Shown: positions 25,278-33,389, counted from the first letter of the stretch. The stretch: 37,415 nucleotides of DNA from Vulcanimicrobiota bacterium (GCA_013043945.1 JABEUW010000068.1:1-37415); one strand, 5' to 3'. Notes: a model not told the origin generated them from the sequence alone. A program made the numbers and translations.

Positions 25278-26140
25278 GCTTTCTTTCTCAAATGCTGATT
25301 ATGACTTATTTTTTCTCTCTCGCGGTGACCGACGGTTACGAGGGCCTGAAGGCGCTCCGTGCGAAGCTCCTGGAGACGGAGCTGAATGGTGGCAATCCGC
25401 GAGCTCCAGGCGGACGGCGCATTGAGGAACCCCCATTCGCGCATAGCGCTCAGCACGGCCGGTTCCACAGGGTTGGCGTTGCGGTAAGTCTCGGCGCCAC
25501 GAGCCATTTCCGCGATCTGTGTCAGAACCGTTTCCGCGCGCGCGCGGGCGTTTTTCAGGAGGCGCTCGTTGCGCCGCTCGAACGCCGACCGCAGTCGCTC
25601 GGGCGGGAAGCCTTTGAGCGCATCGGCGAGAACGCTCCGGGCATCGGCGCGCAATTCCTCGCCTTTATCGTCGAGGTCGAACCGGAGATTGTTCTCCCGG
25701 AGTACGGCGAGGGGTACGTACACGGCGAGTAGGGCCGCCGTTTCGGGCTGGGGAAAAACCACCGTCCCGCCTGCCCGCAGAACCGCGCGGCGGTGCGCAA
25801 CCTCGCATTCAGTCGGGATCAGAAAGACGCGCGCCGTCGTCTCCACCCAGTCGCCGAGATACCCAGCCGCATAGAGCGCGAGCGGACCGCTCGCCCACGC
25901 CACGCCGCAAGCGCGTAACGCCTCGCCAGCTTCGAACGCGAGGAACGGCGACACCGTTCGGCTTCCGTCGATCCAATTCCGCACCTGCCACGTTGCGTCG
26001 CCGCTTCGCTCGGTGTTCGCGCTGATCGCCTTCGCGAGCGCCGATGCTGGAATCGGACGCTTATCCCCGACAAGCGGATTCAAGAAGAAAGCCCAGTTCC
26101 TACGTACAGTGCTGTCTTTTGCCGTTAGGTACCGTGCCAT
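25274..26140 (-). CDS. putative XRE-like DNA-binding regulator, coupled to int
   Basis: ATGA-type overlap with int; N-terminal SGDATWQVRNWIDGSRTVSPFLAFEAGEALRACGV resembles a Cro/CI HTH; start taken at MARYLTAKDS. Confidence 0.45.
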   Translation of the reverse strand: MARYLTAKDSTVRRNWAFFLNPLVGDKRPIPASALAKAISANTERSGDATWQVRNWIDGSRTVSPFLAFEAGEALRACGVAWASGPLALYAAGYLGDWVETTARVFLIPTECEVAHRRAVLRAGGTVVFPQPETAALLAVYVPLAVLRENNLRFDLDDKGEELRADARSVLADALKGFPPERLRSAFERRNERLLKNARARAETVLTQIAEMARGAETYRNANPVEPAVLSAMREWGFLNAPSAWSSRIATIQLRLQELRTERLQALVTVGHREREKISHNQHLRKKA

Positions 26141-26279
26141 ATACCTTCTATACCATACAATATCATATATAGCAAGACCCGGTCGACTTTCCGTCGACAT
26201 CGTCAATTTAATGGCGTTATACTTCGAAACACGGTCATGCAAGGCCGTTGCACTTTACGTCTATATGAAAGGATATAAT

Positions 26280-26483
26280 ATGGCATCGTTACAGGAACCC
26301 GGCACGACGCAGCGCCGGCTTACGTGCTCGATCAGTGAGGCGGGGGCGCTCCTCGGGATCGGCCGGGCTTCAGCCTATGAGGCCGCGCGCACCGGACAAA
26401 TTCCAACCGTCACACTTGGTCGAAGAAAAGTCGTTCCGCGTGCCGCGCTGGAGCGGCTTTTGAGCGGCGAAACGCGTCCGTGA
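26280..26483 (+). CDS. HTH excisionase/AlpA-like DNA-binding protein
   Basis: CSISEAGALLGIGRASAYEAARTGQIPTVTLGRRKVVPRAALERLL matches the MerR-like HTH excisionase pattern; strong RBS aaagga before ATG. Confidence 0.85.
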   Translation: MASLQEPGTTQRRLTCSISEAGALLGIGRASAYEAARTGQIPTVTLGRRKVVPRAALERLLSGETRP

Positions 26484-26788
26484 ATACCGATAGCACGTAC
26501 GACAACCGCCGCGCAATCGCCAACCATTTCGTTCGTTCGTTGCGCGACCCCAACGCGCTCGCGCAACGTCGCGAGGAAGCGCAACGATTCCTTGACGAGT
26601 CCGAGTTCGAGGCGCTCAAGGAGGACGCGCGATTCCGCTGCGCGTGCGCCGCTGTCGTGCGAATGATAGCACGGACGTCGAAGTTGGAACCGACCGAGCT
26701 CGCAGGGTATTTGCGCATGGGCCTCTTTCCACGAACGCGCGCTCGAATCTATCGCCTGGCGAAGCGGATCGCGCAGGTGGCAGCATGA
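26480..26788 (+). CDS. hypothetical element protein
   Basis: GTG start with GTGA overlap to the upstream gene and ATGA overlap to the downstream DUF3987 gene. Confidence 0.65.
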   Translation: MNTDSTYDNRRAIANHFVRSLRDPNALAQRREEAQRFLDESEFEALKEDARFRCACAAVVRMIARTSKLEPTELAGYLRMGLFPRTRARIYRLAKRIAQVAA

Positions 26789-28425
26789 CGACATTCGCAT
26801 TTAATGATCGCGACCGGCAGTTGCTCGACGGAGCTACCGCAGACTTTCGCGCGCGAGGCGGCCATCGTTTGCCGCGCAGCGAAGCGCACTACGAATCTTC
26901 AATCGCGCCTTGGCCTGAATTGATACGCGATGTCGATCCGGAATTGTTGCCTCTGCCGATGCCGCCAGAACTGATCCCGGAACCGCTGTGTCGCCGCGTC
27001 GTAGATATTTGCGAGCGCACCTGCGTGCCGGTTGAAATGGTCGCGGCGCCGATGATTGTTGCGGTCGCTGCCATCGTCGGCCGCACGGTCGGTATCCGGC
27101 CCAAGCGGTGCGATGATTGGCTTGTCGTCCCGAACTTGTGGGGCGCAGTGGTGGCGCGCCCGGGATTCTTGAAAACGCCTGTAATCGCCGAGGCTTTGAA
27201 ACCGTTGGCGCGCCTCGCACAACGCGCGCGCGAGCAGTTCGAACATGATCGCGAGGCTGGCGATTGTCGATCCGCTATCGTGAAACTAGAAGTCGAAGTT
27301 CTTGAGTCGCAATTAAAGACTGCGCTGAAAAAATCTGGCGACGATTCGACGATTGCGGTACTGCGCGAACAACTCGCGGCGAAGCGGATTGAGGTCGAGG
27401 CGCAACCGACAGAACGACGCTTTATCACCCACGACGCGACGGTCGAAAAGTTGGGCGAGCTTTTGAAAGAAAACCCCCGCGGTTTGCTCCAATCACGTGA
27501 TGAGTTCGTCGGCTGGCTGCGCCTAATGGATCGCCCCGGACACGAGGGGGATCGCGCATTTTATCTTGAGGCGTGGAATGGAACGGGTTCGTATACGTTC
27601 GATCGCATCGGTCGCGGCACGGTACACATTCCAGCGCTCACGCTCAGCGCATTCGGTGGCATGACGCCAGGGGCGCTGCGCGCCTACATCGCCGAGGCTT
27701 TGACGCAAGGGCGCGGTGCGGACGGCCTCTTGCAACGGCTACAGGTCGTCGTCTGGCCCGGCGCGATGCCGAATTGGAAGAAAGTTGACCGTGCGCCCGA
27801 TGCTGCGGCGCGTGATCGCGTCTTTTCGATCTTCGAACGCCTTGACGCGCTCTCCCCGGCGTTCGTCGGCGCCGCGTGCGACGACGACGCTGAAATTCCT
27901 TACCTTCGGTTCTCGCCAGAAGGGCAAGTGCTGTTTGATGCGTGGCACGCGGACCTTGAGCTACGCCTACGCGGCGACGACCTCGGCGACCGGCCCGCGT
28001 TCGAATCGCATTTGGCGAAGTATCGCTCGCTCATGCCGAGCCTGGCTCTGTTGTTCCACCTCGTCGAGGTCGTTGACGGCGGCAAGCCGGAAGCCGGCGT
28101 TTCGTTGGGCGCGGCTCGCCTGGCGGCGACTTGGTGTGACTATCTCGAAAAACACGCGGAGCGCGTCTACGCTTCGGAGACTCCGCGTTCGGCGGCCAGC
28201 TCGCTGGCCCGGCACATCGAGCGAGGGGACGTGCACGACGGCGACGACGTGCGCACCCTCTATCGGCACGGCTGGTCGCGTCTTGATACGGCCGAGCGCG
28301 TTACGGAGGCCGCTCATATCCTGGGAACGCTCGGCTGGCTCCGGCTCGTCGAAGCCCCCAGCGCGGGCGGTCGCCCCGCCTCCCCGAGGATCGAACTGCG
28401 CCCCGACTTTGGGGTCGAGCAATGA
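26785..28425 (+). CDS. DUF3987 (YfjI-like) replication-type protein
   Basis: PPELIPEPLCRRVVDICERTCVPVEMVAAPMIVAVAAIVGRTVGIRPKR, VPNLWGAVVARPGFLKTPVIAEALKPL (P-loop-like segment of this family), LLQSRDEFVGWLRLMDRPGHEGDRAFYLEAWNG. Confidence 0.85.
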   Translation: MTTFAFNDRDRQLLDGATADFRARGGHRLPRSEAHYESSIAPWPELIRDVDPELLPLPMPPELIPEPLCRRVVDICERTCVPVEMVAAPMIVAVAAIVGRTVGIRPKRCDDWLVVPNLWGAVVARPGFLKTPVIAEALKPLARLAQRAREQFEHDREAGDCRSAIVKLEVEVLESQLKTALKKSGDDSTIAVLREQLAAKRIEVEAQPTERRFITHDATVEKLGELLKENPRGLLQSRDEFVGWLRLMDRPGHEGDRAFYLEAWNGTGSYTFDRIGRGTVHIPALTLSAFGGMTPGALRAYIAEALTQGRGADGLLQRLQVVVWPGAMPNWKKVDRAPDAAARDRVFSIFERLDALSPAFVGAACDDDAEIPYLRFSPEGQVLFDAWHADLELRLRGDDLGDRPAFESHLAKYRSLMPSLALLFHLVEVVDGGKPEAGVSLGAARLAATWCDYLEKHAERVYASETPRSAASSLARHIERGDVHDGDDVRTLYRHGWSRLDTAERVTEAAHILGTLGWLRLVEAPSAGGRPASPRIELRPDFGVEQ

Positions 28426-28775
28426 GCGCCCCCTTCACTTCGCGATGGATGATTTTTCCAGCGCCCCCTAAGGTAGCGGCTGACGAAACTGCCAGAAGTC
28501 CCCAGACCTCCCCTTCTGTCAGTTCTGGCAGCCCCGACCATAGGGGTGAAAAGAAAAATTCGCGGGCGGAGTCCGGCGCGTCGGCCGAGCAACTGGCCGT
28601 CGCCCCGATGACCGCCGACCCTGTAATCGTTGCGGCGCGACACTTGCGCGAATGCCGGTGGGCAGCCGAATTGCCCGTCTGCGCCTTCCTCATCGGGTAC
28701 GCGGGCGAGGACTGCAGGCGCTGCGGAGCGTCGTGGCTGGAGCACTACCCAAGCGGGTTCGTGCGGCCAGCGTGA
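28422..28775 (+). CDS. hypothetical protein with C-terminal Cys cluster
   Basis: ATGA overlap with upstream gene; C-terminal CRWAAELPVCAFLIGYAGEDCRRCGASW could bind zinc. Confidence 0.5.
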   Translation: MSAPFTSRWMIFPAPPKVAADETARSPQTSPSVSSGSPDHRGEKKNSRAESGASAEQLAVAPMTADPVIVAARHLRECRWAAELPVCAFLIGYAGEDCRRCGASWLEHYPSGFVRPA

Positions 28776-28902
28776 AGGGCGCCGCCTGTCTCTGCAATAG
28801 GCCCGCTGCGGGGCTCCGCGCTCGCGCAGGCTTCACGATCCGCCAAATGCATCCGGCGGGCGCGCCGTCCGGCCAAGCGCCCGATCCGCCGGGCGGCAAA
28901 TA

Positions 28903-29193
28903 GTGGGCGAAATGTCGTCTAGGCGCAAAGGGAACGGCCCAGGTCTGGGTGGCCCAGCCAAGGGCGCGGGATTGTGGGGGCCAGCGAACGGCATGGGCTG
29001 GGGTGGCGAGAGCCGCGCCAGCGGCAAGGGCAGAGGGCGCCCCATGACCGGCGACGAGCGAGCCGATCTGCGTCGAGAGATGCTCGCGCTCTACGTTACG
29101 ATCGCCCGCGATCCCGGGCAGCCCACCTTGATCCGCATGCAGGCCGCACGCCATCTCATCGAGCGGCTCGACAACCCATTCGACCTGTTCTAG
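28903..29193 (+). CDS. Gly-rich small-terminase-like protein
   Basis: GTG start; N-terminal GPGLGGPAKGAGLWGPANGMGWGGE resembles Gly/Pro-rich N-termini seen beside phage terminases; C-terminal helical region ALYVTIARDPGQPTLIRMQAARHLIERLDNP. Confidence 0.45.
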   Translation: MGEMSSRRKGNGPGLGGPAKGAGLWGPANGMGWGGESRASGKGRGRPMTGDERADLRREMLALYVTIARDPGQPTLIRMQAARHLIERLDNPFDLF

Positions 29194-29385
29194 GGTCCGC
29201 GACCCGGTATTTCTTTGCCGCCCCAACGCGCGCCCGTGCGCGCGCGGGGGTTTCGAAACCGCGCTCGCCAAGCCCCCAGAGCGCGAGCGTTAAAGCCTGC
29301 GGGTGACGCACTTGCGAAGGGAGCCGGGCGCCTCTTTGGCGCCCCCCCCGGATGGCGCGCGGAGCGCCGGGAAGGGTCGCCGAAG

Positions 29386-29571
29386 GTGGGTACGTTCCTG
29401 TTTCTCGTACTAATTGGGATTGCGCTCTATTTCGTACCGTCGCTCATCGCGGTTACGAGGGCCAAGCGCAACACGCTTGCGATCTTCGCCCTCAATCTTT
29501 TTCTCGGTTGGACCCTCGTCGGCTGGGTCGTTTCCTTGGTATGGGCGTTGGCGGTTGACCACACTTTCTAA
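29386..29571 (+). CDS. superinfection immunity protein (Imm_superinfect, T4 Imm-like)
   Basis: VGTFLFLVLIGIALYFVPSLIAVTRAKRNTLAIFALNLFLGWTLVGWVVSLVWALAV: two TM segments with the family LYF.PS.IA..R.K.N...I..LN..LGWT..GWV..LVWA pattern; GTG start preferred over the upstream 29215 start. Confidence 0.85.
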   Translation: MGTFLFLVLIGIALYFVPSLIAVTRAKRNTLAIFALNLFLGWTLVGWVVSLVWALAVDHTF

Positions 29572-29597
29572 TCTAAGCTTGCATGAAGGACAACAAA

Positions 29598-30140
29598 ATG
29601 AACCGCTTCATCGGCGCCTCAGCAGCTATAGCGCTTCTATTGGTCGTTTGCGTTACTTCGATTGCATGGTTTCTTGGAAGATCATCCTCGGCCGATGTCA
29701 TCGCTGCAAAAGAAGTTCGAGCCTGCATGACGATGCACCACCTTCGTATGGCGAAGCAGACTGTCAGCCGGCCGCAGTCAAGCGAACTCGTCTTTGCGTC
29801 GTGTACATGGCCGCCGCGTGCGTGGGCGGGGCAGGACGGATATTCGGAGATTATTGTCACAACCTTCGACGGGCCGGGCCGAAGCGAGGTTTCAGACGCT
29901 GACGAGGCGGATTACATTCGTGCGCCGTGCCAGCGGGTAGAGTTGACGTACGATTTCGGGTCGCAGGGGGTATATAAGTTTCTGCACCCCTTCGTGGCTA
30001 CGGTCGGAACGGTGACGTCGGAAGACCATCCCGGGCAGCAATGGCATGGAGCGAAGCTTACTCAATACCCGGGCCGAAATGAAATCGTCTATCTTCGCAA
30101 CGACGACGAAGGACTCGTCAGCGCGACCTGCCGAGCGTAA
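29598..30140 (+). CDS. hypothetical membrane-anchored/exported protein
   Basis: N-terminal TM MNRFIGASAAIALLLVVCVTSIAWFLG, then extracytoplasmic region with several Cys. Confidence 0.65.
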   Translation: MNRFIGASAAIALLLVVCVTSIAWFLGRSSSADVIAAKEVRACMTMHHLRMAKQTVSRPQSSELVFASCTWPPRAWAGQDGYSEIIVTTFDGPGRSEVSDADEADYIRAPCQRVELTYDFGSQGVYKFLHPFVATVGTVTSEDHPGQQWHGAKLTQYPGRNEIVYLRNDDEGLVSATCRA

Positions 30141-30142
30141 AA

Positions 30143-30161
30143 AGCGGTCGTCCCGACCGCT
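30143..30161. repeat. short stem-loop after the exported-protein gene
   Basis: agcggtcg-tcc-cgaccgct immediately after the stop codon. Confidence 0.55.
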
Positions 30162-30230
30162 GCGTTGGGATGCAGCCCCCACCGTGCGCGACGTGCTGGA
30201 TGCTGCTCGGCGACGGCGGCCCGCAGCGCG

Positions 30231-30563
30231 ATGAATGACTTCCCGGAGTTTTCGGGACGGTTAACGCGCGCGCGGGGGTTTCGAATACGCTTGGCCAACG
30301 ATTACAAAATGAAAGGCGCGATCGTGCGAGGGGTCTCGGTTCTATTCGTTGAGCGCGGGCTCGAACCGCTCGCGGAAGCGTGCGAAGGCGTCGCTGCGCC
30401 GGCAAGAGCCTCTCGTGCTGGAACGACCTGCGTCATGATCCGCGCTGGACGAGAAGTAATCGACAGCGCTATGATCGACGACGCGCTCGCGAGGTTCACG
30501 AACCCGCGCGACACCGGAGATTCACCGCCCAACACAGGCGCGATTTTACGGCTGGCCGCGTAA
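30231..30563 (+). CDS. hypothetical protein
   Basis: ORF MNDFPEFSGRLTRARGFRIRLANDYKMK...; stop overlaps the next start (TAATG). Confidence 0.5.
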   Translation: MNDFPEFSGRLTRARGFRIRLANDYKMKGAIVRGVSVLFVERGLEPLAEACEGVAAPARASRAGTTCVMIRAGREVIDSAMIDDALARFTNPRDTGDSPPNTGAILRLAA

Positions 30564-31444
30564 TGGAGAATTCGCCGTCGATTATTGGCGCGAGAGAGGC
30601 GATCAATGCTATAGGGGCGACATTGACGGCCTTCCTGAAATCAGGTTCACAATATCCGAACCACCTTGAGGAGACTTATGCTGACATCTCGAAATCGGTT
30701 CGTGAGATTTTACCAAGCATCGAAGCCGCCACGGCGAGCTACGAGCAGGCATGCAAAGACTTTCTCGATAGCGTAATTCAGGTCAGGGGAATGCCGTTCA
30801 GAGCAATATCTGGAAGCGACGAACAGCAGGCGCAAAATGTCAGTTCCAGCGGAAGCCACATCGCCGAGATATTTGACACGCTCCTCCCATCCATCACCGA
30901 GCGCTATAAGTGGTGCATTGAGAACTATCGTTCGCAATCGGCAAGTTTTCTAGAGGACCGGATTGGCCAATTGCAGGCCATGTTGAAAGCATTTCTTGAC
31001 AAAGTTCCGAATGGCGGGACAAACGAGAAGACGATTAAGAGCAAAATTGCGGAGATAAAGAGTGATCTTCGCTCTTTGGCAAAGTGGGATCGTCTCTTCT
31101 ACACCTACAAAGCGACGAGCTTCCACGATGAAATAGAATATATCTTCATGCTCGCGAAGGACGATCCGGTCGCTGCAATCTGGGAGTATTGCTACCTGGA
31201 TGAACAGGGCGAGTACCAGCAAACTTACAACCACAAGAAGCGCCACGGCCGCGTGTATGCCGTTCGTGGAAGTTGGGCTATCGAGCAGGGCTTTATAAAA
31301 GTTGGCCCAGCTGGCTATCTGGACGAGATCAGCAGACCGGGCCAAGAGGTTGGATGCATGTGTTCCCTTCAATGGGTCATGTCGCCGCGCGATCTGCCGC
31401 GCGAGATGCTCGCCGAGAGCGGGCGGGGCCGGGTGAATACGTGA
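30563..31444 (+). CDS. element protein with MuF/head-morphogenesis-like C-terminus
   Basis: Long helical N-terminal region; C-terminal NHKKRHGRVYAVRGSWAIEQGFIKVGPAGYLDEISRPGQEVGCMCSLQWV resembles the Mu gpF C-terminal H...(H)G.v(y/f)xv...P....(n/g)C.C pattern. Confidence 0.5.
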   Translation: MENSPSIIGAREAINAIGATLTAFLKSGSQYPNHLEETYADISKSVREILPSIEAATASYEQACKDFLDSVIQVRGMPFRAISGSDEQQAQNVSSSGSHIAEIFDTLLPSITERYKWCIENYRSQSASFLEDRIGQLQAMLKAFLDKVPNGGTNEKTIKSKIAEIKSDLRSLAKWDRLFYTYKATSFHDEIEYIFMLAKDDPVAAIWEYCYLDEQGEYQQTYNHKKRHGRVYAVRGSWAIEQGFIKVGPAGYLDEISRPGQEVGCMCSLQWVMSPRDLPREMLAESGRGRVNT

Positions 31445-31581
31445 GTCGATACGTCGATCGCAAAAATTGGAGCGCACCGCCGCGCACCGCCGAAGGGAGC
31501 GCTTTTAGGCTAAAAACGAAGCAGTGTCCCAATTGCCTTTCCGGCATTCCCGCCGGAATCAAGCCGCCTGAGGTCCAATAA
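31441..31581 (+). CDS. small protein with CPNC motif
   Basis: GTG start overlapping upstream stop; VSRYVDRKNWSAPPRTAEGSAFRLKTKQCPNCLSGIPAGIKPPEVQ (46 aa). Confidence 0.35.
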   Translation: MSRYVDRKNWSAPPRTAEGSAFRLKTKQCPNCLSGIPAGIKPPEVQ

Positions 31582-31627
31582 AAACACCTCCGCGAAAGCG
31601 GCCCAGCTTCACCGTTCCTTCCCGCGG

Positions 31628-32953
31628 CTAGTTTGGTGCAATAAATGCGTCTAGCAACTTAAAGACCTTTAATGTTCGCAGGGCCTTAACGGAAATATTA
31701 ACGTTTCCGTTTACCGTTGGGCACGAAATCTTGACCGTTGCAATGGCATTGAGCGACGTCGTATTTGACGTATCCGAGGCCATTGAACAACGAGTTTGCC
31801 GGCTCTCTTCGTCGTTTACAAGGGTGCGCAAATACGAAAGTGCGGAGAAGTTTGCGCCCGACGCGACAAAATCGTCGGAGCCCGTTTCGACATATCGAAC
31901 CAGCGCAGCAAAGGCCGTATATTCTATCGCGGTCGAGGTAAGAATGTAGCGATCGCCATTCCATTTCACCGTTGCTGTCGATGCAATGTCTGGGCAAGCG
32001 AGACATTGCCAGAACGGTGCTTCCTGATCGCCTCCTGCTGGAAAAGCATACCCGGTTCCTGTGAGGCCGTGAAAATGCTTGACCAAGACATCCTTTGGAA
32101 TAGCGCCACCATCATACTTAGGCTTTGTCCCAGCGACAAAGCGAAGCACATGTAGCACATAACGATCCCCACTCCCGCCCCAAAAACTCGTTATCAGGCC
32201 ATCAAAAGAAAGAGCAAATCCATGGGGCATTGGCAACAACGCCACGTCCTGTGCAGCTACGGCATCGTTAACGAAATCCGCAGGCATGGCGACGAGGCTC
32301 CGCGGAACTTGACCGTCTTTGTTCGATCGATACTCAACGACCATCGCTGCATTTATTAGGGCTGAACCGAAGCAATCAGTCGTCGAGTTGGGAACGGTAT
32401 TGCCGGAAGACGGATCGAACGCCGGAGTCCACGACGAGACGCTCAAGACGCGCACAACGTAATCCAAATGAGCGGCTGGGGTTGGCTGAGAATATTCAAT
32501 ACAAAGGGTACCCTTCGCCATACTCGCAAGCTTCTTTGTAAGCACGACGTCGCTCAACAACCATTCATGAGGACGCGCCACGGCTTTCTGGGCTGCGGAA
32601 ACTAACTGATCGAATAGCGCCGCAGGAGGGCCATCTCCTTCGTTATAAATGTTCCGGGCGGCGGCAACGTATTGTGAGGCGGCCCGTGCATAGGCGGCCC
32701 ATGCGGCATTATCGCTAGCAATATCGCGCGCAATTTTTTTATCGACCGCTCGTCGTGAACCGGGTTGTAGGCGCAGTGTTGATGCGAGGGTCCTTGCTTC
32801 GTCATAATTTCCGCTGCGCGCATCTGTTTGAGCTTGCGATAGAGTCCTAGCTTCGCGGGCCATTTCGAGCGAGCGCAAGTGTCGCCACAACAAGCCTCCG
32901 CCGAGCGCCGCGATTGCCACTGCGCCGAGAATAATATACGAGACTCGGTTCAT
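31628..32953 (-). CDS. membrane-anchored hypothetical protein (element cargo)
   Basis: Start MNRVSYIILGAVAIAALGGGLLW (TM), then ~415 aa extracytoplasmic region; opposite orientation to neighbouring cargo; visibly lower GC. Confidence 0.65.
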   Translation of the reverse strand: MNRVSYIILGAVAIAALGGGLLWRHLRSLEMAREARTLSQAQTDARSGNYDEARTLASTLRLQPGSRRAVDKKIARDIASDNAAWAAYARAASQYVAAARNIYNEGDGPPAALFDQLVSAAQKAVARPHEWLLSDVVLTKKLASMAKGTLCIEYSQPTPAAHLDYVVRVLSVSSWTPAFDPSSGNTVPNSTTDCFGSALINAAMVVEYRSNKDGQVPRSLVAMPADFVNDAVAAQDVALLPMPHGFALSFDGLITSFWGGSGDRYVLHVLRFVAGTKPKYDGGAIPKDVLVKHFHGLTGTGYAFPAGGDQEAPFWQCLACPDIASTATVKWNGDRYILTSTAIEYTAFAALVRYVETGSDDFVASGANFSALSYLRTLVNDEESRQTRCSMASDTSNTTSLNAIATVKISCPTVNGNVNISVKALRTLKVFKLLDAFIAPN

Positions 32954-33317
32954 GTTGAAACCTTGGATCGCATTTCCTGCCCTTCTCCGGGAGCAAATTC
33001 CGGCCCTCCTGACTTGCCCGTAGAGTATCAATATCGGACGTTGAGTAGGAGCTCGACGAAAAATTCGGGGTCGAGCTTCCGTATTCGAGGCCCCACGTTT
33101 TGAGTGCCAGGAGTGGCACCACAGCTTTCTGCCTCTGCAAGCCCGTTGGAATGGCGACGGTGAAAAGACGGCGAGAGACCGTGTGCCATTCGTGTGCCAT
33201 ACGCGACCAGATTAGACCGAACGAGACGATACGAACCGAGACACCGCGCGGCGGAAGACCTTACCAAACGGGGATTTGCGACTACGCGGCGACACTCGAC
33301 AGGACCACCCTGACGGA

Positions 33318-33340
33318 TTCAAATCCTGTCCCCGCAACCA
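33318..33340 (+). repeat. attachment site core, distal copy
   Basis: ttcaaatcctgtccccgcaacca identical to 23982..24004. Confidence 0.93.
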
Positions 33341-33344
33341 CGCC

Positions 33345-33389
33345 ACGAGAGGCCTCGCAGTCGATAGACTGCCAGGCCTCTCGTTTTTA
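33345..33389 (+). terminator. intrinsic terminator, probably the original tRNA-fMet terminator
   Basis: acgagaggcct-(gcagtc gat agactgc)-aggcctctcgt followed by TTTTT, 4 nt after the distal att core. Confidence 0.85.

Noticed and set aside
29326-29344. Hairpin gggcgcc-tcttt-ggcgccc as a terminator
   Set aside because: Followed by C-tract rather than T-tract; not called as a terminator.
29215-29385. N-terminal extension of the Imm-like ORF
   Set aside because: Arg/Pro-rich, hairpin-rich leader; family-like sequence starts at the GTG at 29386.
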